Positions 9,474-17,070 of a stretch of DNA of 41,563 bases are shown here, piece by piece. The position numbers and the translations under genes are program-made. The stretch's first letter is position 1. Each line of letters starts with the position of its first letter. The notes below the pieces were generated by a model. The model saw only the letters and a list, made by a program, of their open reading frames with translations. It had not been told where the DNA came from and did not search any database. This DNA is from Planctomycetota bacterium (lineage in GTDB: Bacteria; Planctomycetota; UBA1135; GCA-002686595), in contig VGZE01000013.1 of assembly GCA_016872755.1 (NCBI GenBank), positions 1 to 41,563 on the forward strand, written 5' to 3'.

Positions 9474-10343
9474 ATGGGCGAGCGTTCGTATCGCGACTGG
9501 GGCGATCCGCCGCCGCCCGAGCCGGGCCCCGGCCTGGGCTTCCCGGGCCCGCCGCCGGCGACCAGGCGACTGCTGTGGGCGAATGTGCTCGTCTTCGCGC
9601 CGGCGTTCCTGCTCTGGCTGTTCGCGACGCCGGTCTACCAGCGCGTGCAGGAACTGCTCGGCCTCTCTCCGGGAGTCTGGCGCGAGTGGATCCCGTGGTT
9701 GCCGCTGTGGCAGCTGGTGAGCTACTCATTCCTGCACGCGATCACCGATCCGTTCCACCTGCTGTTCAATCTGCTCGGGTTGTACTTCTTCGGGTCGATG
9801 CTGGAGCGTCGGCTCGGGGCGCGCGCCTTTCAGCTGGTGTACTTCGGCGCGGTCGTGTGCGGAGCGCTGTGCTTCCTCGCAGCCGGGCTGGCGAGCGGGG
9901 ATACGTTGCCCGCAGTGGGGGCCTCGGGCGGCGTGCTGGGCGTGCTGATCGCGTGCGCGACGCTGGAACCGAACGCGCCGCTGCACCTGTTCCCGCTGCC
10001 CATGGCGATCCCGCTGCGCTGGGTCGCGATCTTCTATGCCGGCATCAACCTGTTCATGGCCGCGGTGGACGTGAAACTGGGCGGCGGCAGCGGAGTCGCC
10101 TACCTCGTGCACTTGGGCGGGATGGCCTTCGGTTGGGGGGCCGTCAAGTCGGGCCTGCTCGCATTCGACCCGCTGCAATGGTGGGGCGCGCGGCGACGCC
10201 GCGGCGAGCTCGAGTCGAGCCGGCGCGACGAGGAGCGTCTCGACCAGTTGCTCGAGCGGATCAACCGCGAGGGGATCGGCAAGCTTTCGGGGTCCGAACG
10301 CGAGTTCTTGAAGCGCATGTCCGGTCGCGCGCGGCGTCCGTAG
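9474..10343 (+). CDS. Rhomboid-family intramembrane serine protease with C-terminal helical domain
   Basis: This is a 289-residue polytopic membrane protein. The rhomboid signature is intact: the L/H-rich SFLHAITDPFHLLFNLLG (residues 86-103), catalytic Ser151 in VGASGGVLGV and catalytic His213 in LVHLGGMAFGW. A proline-rich cytosolic N-terminus (about 30 residues) precedes the first span. After the last span a charged tail ends in LLERINREGIGKLSGSEREF, typical of the small C-terminal domain found on many planctomycete and Bacteroidetes rhomboids. The likely role is cleavage of transmembrane proteins; substrates cannot be inferred. I chose ATG 9474, 2 bases after folD, over an upstream start inside folD. 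Confidence 0.9.
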   Translation: MGERSYRDWGDPPPPEPGPGLGFPGPPPATRRLLWANVLVFAPAFLLWLFATPVYQRVQELLGLSPGVWREWIPWLPLWQLVSYSFLHAITDPFHLLFNLLGLYFFGSMLERRLGARAFQLVYFGAVVCGALCFLAAGLASGDTLPAVGASGGVLGVLIACATLEPNAPLHLFPLPMAIPLRWVAIFYAGINLFMAAVDVKLGGGSGVAYLVHLGGMAFGWGAVKSGLLAFDPLQWWGARRRRGELESSRRDEERLDQLLERINREGIGKLSGSEREFLKRMSGRARRP

Positions 10344-10373
10344 CCCGTTCTTCGCGGCTTCGGCGCGCGGAGC

Positions 10374-10379
10374 TACACT
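10374..10379 (+). promoter_or_regulatory. Candidate -10 element for the 10421 gene
   Basis: TACACT (4/6 to consensus) lies in the 77-base gap after the rhomboid gene, with TTCGCG as a poor -35 at 17-base spacing (10351-10356). It would give a leader of about 35 bases. There is no Shine-Dalgarno sequence before the ATG at 10421. Confidence 0.35.
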
Positions 10380-10420
10380 CTCGGGCTCCGCTACGGTTCA
10401 CCCACGCCCGCGACTCCGCC

Positions 10421-11833
10421 ATGAACGCTTTCCTCGCGTCGTCCATCGCCCTGGCCCTGGGGCTGGCCCGCCCCGCCCCTGCTTCCGCGCAAGACCCCGC
10501 CGAAAGCGGACCGCCGCCCGAGGCCAAGACGATCAAGACCAGCTTCGAGCTGATTCCGGACATCGAGACCTACCAGCGGCCGAGCTGGTGCAACGACGCC
10601 GACTACACCTCCTGGCCGGAATGGGGCGTCGGCGCCGTGGGCGAGGCCAAGGACTTCATCAATCCGCGCATCGGCATCAAGAACCTGCGCTCGGCGGCCG
10701 CGCGCATCGAGATCGATGCCAATGGCGACGGCAAGGGCGATGTCGACGTGCCGCTGACGGGGAATATCTCCCCGGTGCACATCAGGTTCGGCCCGAAGGG
10801 AATGGAACGCGACCTCGGTCTCTTGACGGTGACCGGGATCGAGAAGGACCGCTACCAGGGTGTCGAGGTCGATCGTTCGATTCGGACCGAACGCGGACAG
10901 TTGTTCTTCGCGCCGGCCGGCAGCGTGACGGCCATGATCGAGAAGACGCCGATTCGGATCTTCGACGACAATTTCGACGGTGCCTATGGTTACGACCATC
11001 GCAATTCCTATTGGATGGCCTGGCGCTGGACAGGCCTGCGTTACGAGCACGATCCGGTCGAGGAACAACCGGAGATCGACTGTGTCACGGTGGGTGGCTC
11101 CAAGCGCGCGCGGCCGTGGAGCGACCAGATGCAGATCGACGGCAAGTGGTACCAGTTCAAGTGCGACGATTACGGCCGCACGTTGACCTACTGGCCGATT
11201 CAACCGGCCACGGGGACGCTCAAGCTGTCGTTCAAGGGCGCCACCAAGCCGGCCTTCGTCATCGTGCGCGGGGCCGACAAGGACAACGACAAGCTCTTCT
11301 TCGATCTGCTCGATGGCGGGTCGGCGGGGATTCAGGTGCCTGAAGGGCGCTACAAGCTGTTCTTCGGCATGCTGCGCCAGGGCAAGCGCCGCGAAGTGCA
11401 GAAGTGCCTGATCCTGCCCGCCAAGGACATGGACGCCGTCGACGTGGTGGCCGGCAAGACCGCGACGTTGGAACTCGGCGGTTCCCTCGGTTTCGATTTC
11501 GTCGCGACCGATGACGGCGATTCGGTCACGCTGATCGGAAAGACGGTCGGCGTGATCGGCGCGGCGGGCGAGCACTACGCGCGCATCTGGAACGCCGCCC
11601 CGCGCCCCGAGATGTCGGTGCGCAAAGCGGGCGGCAAGAAGGCCGATCTGAGCGAACGGACCGAGCTGGTGACCGACCAGGACAGCCTGAACAAGGGCTG
11701 GGAGTACACCTGGTTCCCGCTCGACAAGCGGATGCCGAAGAAGCTGACCGAGGAGAAGGCCGAAGTTCAGCTCTACGAGAAGAAGAACAAGCTGCTGGGC
11801 GAGATCGAGTCGATCTGGAGAGCCGCGCTGTGA
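10421..11833 (+). CDS. Secreted protein of unknown function
   Basis: I do not recognise this 470-residue protein. It begins with a Sec signal peptide (MNAFLASSIALALGLARPAPASAQ, cleavage probably after ASA near residue 23). The mature part is soluble, rich in aromatic and charged residues, with no further membrane span. A calcium-loop-like DANGDGKGDVD sits near residues 103-113. Several beta-rich modules with Gly turns follow (for example VPEGRYKLFFGML near residue 307 and TATLELGGSLGFDF near 347). The last 70 residues are Lys/Glu-rich. It lies upstream of serS, and its stop overlaps the serS GTG. A periplasmic or surface role is inferred only from the signal peptide. Confidence 0.85.
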   Translation: MNAFLASSIALALGLARPAPASAQDPAESGPPPEAKTIKTSFELIPDIETYQRPSWCNDADYTSWPEWGVGAVGEAKDFINPRIGIKNLRSAAARIEIDANGDGKGDVDVPLTGNISPVHIRFGPKGMERDLGLLTVTGIEKDRYQGVEVDRSIRTERGQLFFAPAGSVTAMIEKTPIRIFDDNFDGAYGYDHRNSYWMAWRWTGLRYEHDPVEEQPEIDCVTVGGSKRARPWSDQMQIDGKWYQFKCDDYGRTLTYWPIQPATGTLKLSFKGATKPAFVIVRGADKDNDKLFFDLLDGGSAGIQVPEGRYKLFFGMLRQGKRREVQKCLILPAKDMDAVDVVAGKTATLELGGSLGFDFVATDDGDSVTLIGKTVGVIGAAGEHYARIWNAAPRPEMSVRKAGGKKADLSERTELVTDQDSLNKGWEYTWFPLDKRMPKKLTEEKAEVQLYEKKNKLLGEIESIWRAAL

Positions 11834-13107
11834 TCGACTTGAAGTGGTTGCGCGAGGAGCCCGAGCTCTTCCGCGCCGGCGCGCGCAAGAAGCGCATTCC
11901 TTGTGACATCGACGGTTTGCTGGCGCTCGACGCGCGCGCGCGCGAGCTGCAGCGCACGGTCGAGGAACTGCGCGCGCGGCAGAACGCGCTGGGCAAGCAG
12001 GTCGCCAAGGCGACCGGCGACGAAAAGGCGCGGGTGCTCGCCGAGTTGTCCGAGTTGAAGGGCGCGCTCAAGGATTCGGAGGCCGGCTGGGAAGGCCTGA
12101 AGAAGGAGATCGACGCCGGTCTGCTGCGCATTCCGCAGCCCCCGGCGGCCGAGGTGCCCGAAGGCAAGGACGACACCGAGAACAAGGAGATCAAGCGCGT
12201 CGGCGAACCGACGCGTTTCGACTTCGAGCCGCGCGACCACGGCGCGCTGGCCGAGGCGCAGGGCTGGATCGACTTCGAGCGCGCCGCGCGCATCGCCGGA
12301 TCGCGCAACTACGTGTTGATCGGCGATCTCGCGTTGCTCGAGTTCGCGCTGATGCGCTTCGCGCTCGACCACATGGTCCGCAAGGGCTTCGTGCCGCTCT
12401 CGGTGCCGGTGCTCGTGCGCAGCCAGTGCATGGTCGGCACCGGCTATTTCCCCGGCGGCGAGGAGCAGGCCTATCGCTGCGACGAGCGCGACGACCTCGT
12501 GCTGGCGGGCACGGCCGAGGTCCCAGTCACCTCGTTCCATGCGGGGGAAACGCTGGCCGAGGCGGACCTGCCCAAGCGCTACGTCGCGCTCTCCTCCTGC
12601 TACCGGCGTGAGGCCGGCACCTACGGCAAGGACACGCGCGGCCTGTACCGCGTGCACCAGTTCCAGAAGGTGGAGCAGGTCGTCGTCGACGTGGCCGACG
12701 CCGAGCGCAGCCTCGCGCATCATCGCGAGATCCTGTCGAATGCCGAGGAGGTGCTGCAGGCGCTCGAGATCCCGTACCGCGTCGTCGACGTGTGCGGCGG
12801 GGACCTCGGGGCCGGGCAGGTCCAGAAGTTCGACATCGAGAGCTGGATGCCGTCGCGCAAGGGCTGGGGCGAGACGCACTCGGCCTCGCGCTTCCACGAG
12901 TACCAGGCACGGCGGCTGGAACTGCGCTATCGCGACGCGCAGGGCAAGGTGCGCCATTGCCACACGTTGAACAACACCGTGGCGGCGAGTGCGCGCCTCT
13001 TGATCTGCGTTCTCGAGAACCACCAGCAGGCCGACGGGCGCGTGCGCGTGCCGGCGCCGCTGCGGCCGTACCTGGGCGGGCGCGAGCGGATCGGGCGCGC
13101 GCTCTAG
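11830..13107 (+). CDS. serS: Seryl-tRNA synthetase
   Basis: This class II synthetase charges tRNA-Ser (and tRNA-Sec). The 425-residue protein has the N-terminal tRNA-binding coiled coil (about residues 25-105), the TAEVPVTSFHAGE serine-binding loop, motif 2 (SSCYRREAGTYGKDTRG, then LYRVHQFQKVE) and motif 3. Motif 3 reads LNNTVAASARLLICVLENHQ, where many bacteria have a Gly-Ser-Gly-type loop before the motif 3 arginine. The start is GTG, overlapping the previous stop by 4 bases. The TAG stop shares a CTAG palindrome with the stop of gspJ on the other strand, so no terminator fits between them. Confidence 0.95.
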   Translation: MIDLKWLREEPELFRAGARKKRIPCDIDGLLALDARARELQRTVEELRARQNALGKQVAKATGDEKARVLAELSELKGALKDSEAGWEGLKKEIDAGLLRIPQPPAAEVPEGKDDTENKEIKRVGEPTRFDFEPRDHGALAEAQGWIDFERAARIAGSRNYVLIGDLALLEFALMRFALDHMVRKGFVPLSVPVLVRSQCMVGTGYFPGGEEQAYRCDERDDLVLAGTAEVPVTSFHAGETLAEADLPKRYVALSSCYRREAGTYGKDTRGLYRVHQFQKVEQVVVDVADAERSLAHHREILSNAEEVLQALEIPYRVVDVCGGDLGAGQVQKFDIESWMPSRKGWGETHSASRFHEYQARRLELRYRDAQGKVRHCHTLNNTVAASARLLICVLENHQQADGRVRVPAPLRPYLGGRERIGRAL

Positions 13108-14048
13108 CCGCCGCCGAAGGGGTTGCCGCCGCCGCCGCTACCGCCTCCGAACGGATTGCCGCCACCGCTTGAACCACCACCGCCACCGCCGCCTGCACCG
13201 GGGCCGCCGAACGGAGAGCCGCCGCCGCCAGCGCTGGGATCGATCTGTGTCATCGGGATCGGGCCGCCGCCGCCCCCGACGGCCGGCTCGATCACTGGGA
13301 TCTTGGGCACGATCTCGACCGAGGCTGCTTCCAGCAGCATGTCAGGGAAGCGGTAGATGCGCCGGTACGTGACCACGCGCTGGTCTTCCTTGAAGTCCTT
13401 CAGTTGCTCGCGCGCAACACGCTTTTCGAGTTCGATCGTCAGCGCGATCTCGACTCGTTTGGGAAGTCCGGTGTGCTCGCTGTTCTGGTCGACGTTCCAA
13501 CCATCCACCGGCTCCTCGTCGGGCCCGTTCTCGGCGAAGCACTTGATGTCGAAGCCGAGCACGCGATTGCACAGGAACGTGTAGCGGCCGCCTTCGAAGG
13601 GCTTGTCGTCGACACCGAAGGACTCGCGCCGGAACAGCTCGAGGAAATCCTCCATGTCCGGTCGGCGGCGCAGCACGTAGCCGACTTCGTTCAGGTCGGC
13701 GTACAAGGGCCGTTCCTGGCGCTTGTCCTGTGTGAACACCAGGCTGTTGACGCCGGAGATGAGGTCGATTCGGTCGGCGTCGTTGCCGCCGACCGTGCGG
13801 TCGACCACGCGGATCCAGTACTGCTTGTCGCGGTTGAGAATCGAGATCGCGCGCAGGTCGCGCTCGACCATGTCGAGGATGGTCGGTCCGACCAGTTCGG
13901 TTTCCTGGATGTTGTGGATCGTATCGCGGCTGACGCGCGCCGATTGCAGGACCTGGCTGATCGCGACGAGCAGGCCCGACATGATCAGCAGCACGACCAT
14001 GATCTCGACCAGCGTGAAGCCGGAGCGCGGGGTGCGGGGGAGTCTCAT
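13104..14048 (-). CDS. gspJ: Pseudopilin, GspJ-like, with glycine-rich C-terminal tail
   Basis: This is a type II secretion minor pseudopilin of 314 residues. It has the prepilin leader MRLPRTPRSG, cleavage before Phe11, and FTLVEIMVVLLIM with Glu at mature position 5. The position as last of three minor-pilin genes and the large size fit GspJ, but sequence distance makes GspJ versus a generic minor pilin uncertain. After about residue 255 the protein changes to low-complexity glycine runs containing three [SN]PFGG motifs, unlike usual GspJ. The ATG is separated from the gspI-like stop by one base. The stop overlaps serS at CTAG. Confidence 0.75.
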   Translation of the reverse strand: MRLPRTPRSGFTLVEIMVVLLIMSGLLVAISQVLQSARVSRDTIHNIQETELVGPTILDMVERDLRAISILNRDKQYWIRVVDRTVGGNDADRIDLISGVNSLVFTQDKRQERPLYADLNEVGYVLRRRPDMEDFLELFRRESFGVDDKPFEGGRYTFLCNRVLGFDIKCFAENGPDEEPVDGWNVDQNSEHTGLPKRVEIALTIELEKRVAREQLKDFKEDQRVVTYRRIYRFPDMLLEAASVEIVPKIPVIEPAVGGGGGPIPMTQIDPSAGGGGSPFGGPGAGGGGGGGSSGGGNPFGGGSGGGGNPFGGG

Positions 14049-14049
14049 G

Positions 14050-14655
14050 TCACTTCTTGGGGGAACTGCCGGCGCCTTGGTTCGGTCCGATCGCGCCGCC
14101 CGCGGCGTTCGAGCCCGTGTTCGAGTCGGTCGCGGCTTCCTCGGTCTTGTGCACCTGCGCCCACGGCACCCAGCGCTCGAGCACGACCTCGCTCTTGAAG
14201 TTGGCGATCTGGCGGAAGGTGACGCGGACCTTGACGCGCTCGTACGGTTGCTCGGCCTCCTCGTCAGCGTCTTCTTTCTCGTCGCGTTCCTTCTCGAATT
14301 TGGCGCTCCAGGAGTCGTGCGGCGAGTTGGGATCCCGTTCGACGAACGTGTCGTCGCCCAGCATGACCTCCCAGCCGAAGTCGGGATAGCCTTGCTCGGC
14401 GAAGGAGTCGGCCAGCGTGGAGTCGGAATCGATCTCCTCGAGATAGATGCCGGACTCGATCTCGCCGAGCTTGAACAGACCGAGTTCGCGAGCGAGCTTG
14501 AGGTTGCGCGTCTGGACGGCCGTGATCTTGGCGGTGTTGAGCGCCTGCATGCACAGCGTCAGCGCCGCGCCGACGATCACGACGGTGACGGCCACCTCGG
14601 CCAGCGTGAAGCCGAGGCGCGCGTTCGTCCTTCGAGGGTGCAGGCGGGTGCGCAT
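14050..14655 (-). CDS. gspI: Pseudopilin, GspI-like
   Basis: This is a minor pseudopilin of 201 residues. The leader is basic (MRTRLHPRRTNARLG), followed by FTLAEVAVTVVIVGAALTLC with Glu5 of the mature protein. The 'ALNTAK...ARELGLFKLGEIESGIY' region resembles GspI, where a helix after the membrane segment carries conserved Leu and Ala. The middle is very acidic (KERDEKEDADEEAEQ) and the C-terminus is Gly/Ser-rich. I chose ATG 14655, which overlaps the gspH stop by one base (TGATG). A longer in-frame extension upstream has no pilin character. Predicted inner membrane, later part of the pseudopilus tip. Confidence 0.75.
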   Translation of the reverse strand: MRTRLHPRRTNARLGFTLAEVAVTVVIVGAALTLCMQALNTAKITAVQTRNLKLARELGLFKLGEIESGIYLEEIDSDSTLADSFAEQGYPDFGWEVMLGDDTFVERDPNSPHDSWSAKFEKERDEKEDADEEAEQPYERVKVRVTFRQIANFKSEVVLERWVPWAQVHKTEEAATDSNTGSNAAGGAIGPNQGAGSSPKK

Positions 14656-15272
14656 CAATTGAAGTCGTTGTCGTTGGCGGGTTCGCGGCTCCACAGACCG
14701 TCGTGGTACGTGATCAGGCCGGTCAGGCCCTGCACCTCGATCGTGGCCACCGTGCCCGTGGACTCCTGCTTCAGCACGATCCAATGCTCGGAGGTCGTGC
14801 CCAGCGGCGAGAAGATGACGTGCAACTCGCCATCCAGATAGGGCGTGCCGTCCAGCGTGACCGAGGACAAGTCGATCCCCGTGCCCAGCTTCGTCTCGTA
14901 GATCGCGACGCGTTCCTTGTGCTGCTCGGCGTCCTCGGCCGCGCCGGTCGATTCGTCGCCGCGCCGCGCATAGGCGGCCAGCTCGCCTTCGGCGTTGTAC
15001 GGCGTGCTGATCCAGTAGCGCTCCTCGTCGATCTGGTAGACCATCCAGAATTCCGCGTTGCGCGCGATCGCCTGCGCGCGCGCTTCGCGCAGGCGCTCGG
15101 CCAGCACGCGCACGTCAGCGATGAACTGCTCGCGCGGGAGCATGCGCTGGAACGAGAAGGTCGTCAGGCCGGCCAGCAACCCCAGGATCACGACCACGAC
15201 CATGATCTCGACGATCGTGAAGCCCGCGACTGCGCGGCACACGGAGCGGATCGGGCGTGGAGACGCGGACAT
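14655..15272 (-). CDS. gspH: Pseudopilin, GspH-like
   Basis: This 205-residue minor pseudopilin has the leader MSASPRPIRSVCRAVAG, then FTIVEIMVVVVILGLLAG with Glu5, followed by the helix LRVLAERLREARAQAIA-like segment and a beta domain ending in a Thr/Asp-rich tail. The 'LREARAQAIARNAEFWM' pattern is the GspH/FimT signature. The start ATG 15272 lies 14 bases after the gspG stop. Downstream it overlaps gspI by one base. It is expected to be processed by a prepilin peptidase, which is not in this window. Confidence 0.8.
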   Translation of the reverse strand: MSASPRPIRSVCRAVAGFTIVEIMVVVVILGLLAGLTTFSFQRMLPREQFIADVRVLAERLREARAQAIARNAEFWMVYQIDEERYWISTPYNAEGELAAYARRGDESTGAAEDAEQHKERVAIYETKLGTGIDLSSVTLDGTPYLDGELHVIFSPLGTTSEHWIVLKQESTGTVATIEVQGLTGLITYHDGLWSREPANDNDFN

Positions 15273-15286
15273 TGTTCTCGAGCGAT

Positions 15287-15739
15287 CTAGTATTCGCCGT
15301 TCCGGATCATCAAGTTGTCGACGTCGAGGTCGTCGCCTTCGCCCCCGGGCGAGCCGTCACGGCCGAGCGAACGGATGATCGGCTTCTTCTGGCCGCCGGA
15401 GGGCGGTTCGTAGATGTACTCGTTCTTCCACGGGTCGGTCGGCACCTTATCGGCGTTCAAGTAGGTGTCGCCGTTGGCGTCGGGCTGGACCAGCGCCTCG
15501 AGGGAATCCGGATAGCGCCCGCCGCTCTCCATGTAGTACACGGTGATTGCCTGCTCGATCGCATTGATGTCGCTCTTGAGCCTCGTCTTGTTGCCTGAGG
15601 ACAGGAACCTCGGCGCGTTTTGTATGACCAGGGTCGCCAACAACGCGACGATCACGATCACGACCATCAGCTCGGCCAGCGAGAAGCCGCGGCGCGCGCG
15701 GGCAGGAAGGGTAAGGACTCGAGTGGTAGGGAGTTTCAT
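15287..15739 (-). CDS. gspG: Major pseudopilin GspG
   Basis: GspG is the main subunit of the type II secretion pseudopilus. The 150-residue protein has a basic leader (MKLPTTRVLTLPARARRG), then FSLAELMVVIVIVALLATLV with Glu5. The class signature follows: a helix with IEQAITVYYMESGGRYPDSL, and the Pro/Trp-containing DPWKNEYIYEPP and SLGRDGSPGGEGDDLD, the calcium-site region of GspG. Length is typical. The ATG at 15739 sits 5 bases after the gspF stop. Confidence 0.92.
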   Translation of the reverse strand: MKLPTTRVLTLPARARRGFSLAELMVVIVIVALLATLVIQNAPRFLSSGNKTRLKSDINAIEQAITVYYMESGGRYPDSLEALVQPDANGDTYLNADKVPTDPWKNEYIYEPPSGGQKKPIIRSLGRDGSPGGEGDDLDVDNLMIRNGEY

Positions 15740-15744
15740 GGGAT

Positions 15745-17022
15745 TCAACCGACGTTGCTGAGCTGCAGGATCGGCAGGATGATCGAGTAGACGATGAAAC
15801 CGACGACGACTGCCAGGAAAACGATCATGATCGGCTCGAGGACGCTGGTCAGGCGCGCCGCCACGACCTCGATTTCCTCGTCGTAGGCGTCCGCGATGCG
15901 GTCGAGCATCTGCTCGAGCTCGCCCGACTTCTCGCCCACGGCCACCATATAGCCCACTACCGGCGGGAACACACCGGTGGCCTTGAGCGGCGTGGCGATG
16001 TCCGTGCCCTCGAGGATGCGCGTGCGGACGTGGTCGGTGGCCTCGGCGATGACCGCGTTGCCGACGACGTTGCGCGTGACCTCGAGGCTCTGCACGGCCG
16101 CGACGCCGCTGCCGAGCAGCGTCGAAAGCGTGCGCGTGAAGCGCGCCACCGAGGCCTTGCGGATCAGGTCGCCGACCAGCGGGACCTTGAGCTTGAAGCG
16201 ATCGATCGCGAGCCGGCCCTTGGGCGTGCGGTAGATGCGCTCGATCGTGAACGAGATCGCGGCGATGCCCAGGCAGCCGACCCACCAGTAGTCCTTGAAG
16301 CCGTTGCTGATCTCGATCAGGATCCGCGTCGGCAACGGGATGGTCTGGCGCATGTCCTCGAGCATGCCGGTGATCTTGGGCACGACGACCGTCATCAACA
16401 CGCCCACCACGACGACGCCCAGGCCGATCATCATGGCCGGGTAGGTCAGCGCCGAGATCACCTTGCGCTGCAGCGCTCGTTGCGCCTGCATGAACTCGGC
16501 CAGGCGCCGCAGCACCTGGTCGACCTTGCCGGTCGCCTCGCCGGCGCGAACCATGTTCACGTACAGTTCCGAGAAGTACGCCGGGTGCTCGGCCAGCGCA
16601 TCGCCCAGCGAAGCGCCCTGCGTGATGCGTTCGCGCAGCTCGCGGAACAAGGTCTCGTAACGGCGCGACTCGGCCTGTTCGATCACCGCTCGCAGCGCCT
16701 CGGCGAGCGGGATGCCGGCGCCGAGCAGCGTGCCGAGCTGGCGCGTCACCGCCGTGACCGTGTCGGCGTCCTTGCCGCTGGGTCCCTGCGGCGAGCTGCG
16801 CAGCTTCTTCAGCTGTCCGAGCCAGGAGGTCTTGGGCTTGCCGCGCGCGCCGTCAGGTCCGGCGACGCGTTGGCGCGTGCCGCCCTTGAGCTCGGAGAGC
16901 TCCGACACGAGCAGGTTCTCGCGCCGCAGCCGCGAACGCGCCTCGCGCGGCGTGTCGGCGTCGACCACGCCGACCTTCACGCCGCCGCCGGAGCCGTAGG
17001 CCTTGTATTCGTAGATCGGCAC
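15745..17022 (-). CDS. gspF: Type II secretion inner-membrane platform protein GspF
   Basis: GspF is the polytopic core of the secretion platform that couples the GspE ATPase to the pseudopilus. The 425-residue protein starts MPIYEYKAYGSGG and has two T2SSF repeats (about residues 93-216 and 297-419), three membrane spans and the conserved QLGTLLGAGIPLAEAL and TLSTLLGSGVAAVQSL repeat motifs. The start codon is GTG at 17022, fixed by the family N-terminus. It follows gspE after 48 bases, the widest gap in the operon. Confidence 0.93.
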   Translation of the reverse strand: MPIYEYKAYGSGGGVKVGVVDADTPREARSRLRRENLLVSELSELKGGTRQRVAGPDGARGKPKTSWLGQLKKLRSSPQGPSGKDADTVTAVTRQLGTLLGAGIPLAEALRAVIEQAESRRYETLFRELRERITQGASLGDALAEHPAYFSELYVNMVRAGEATGKVDQVLRRLAEFMQAQRALQRKVISALTYPAMMIGLGVVVVGVLMTVVVPKITGMLEDMRQTIPLPTRILIEISNGFKDYWWVGCLGIAAISFTIERIYRTPKGRLAIDRFKLKVPLVGDLIRKASVARFTRTLSTLLGSGVAAVQSLEVTRNVVGNAVIAEATDHVRTRILEGTDIATPLKATGVFPPVVGYMVAVGEKSGELEQMLDRIADAYDEEIEVVAARLTSVLEPIMIVFLAVVVGFIVYSIILPILQLSNVG

Positions 17023-17070
17023 GGTTCGAAACGGGTGAGCGGGTTCCTCGTCGGATGCGCGGCGGCGCGG

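Noticed and set aside
13123-13356. Proline-rich small frame on the plus strand after serS
   Set aside because: It is the complement of the glycine-rich GspJ tail and has no independent start signal.
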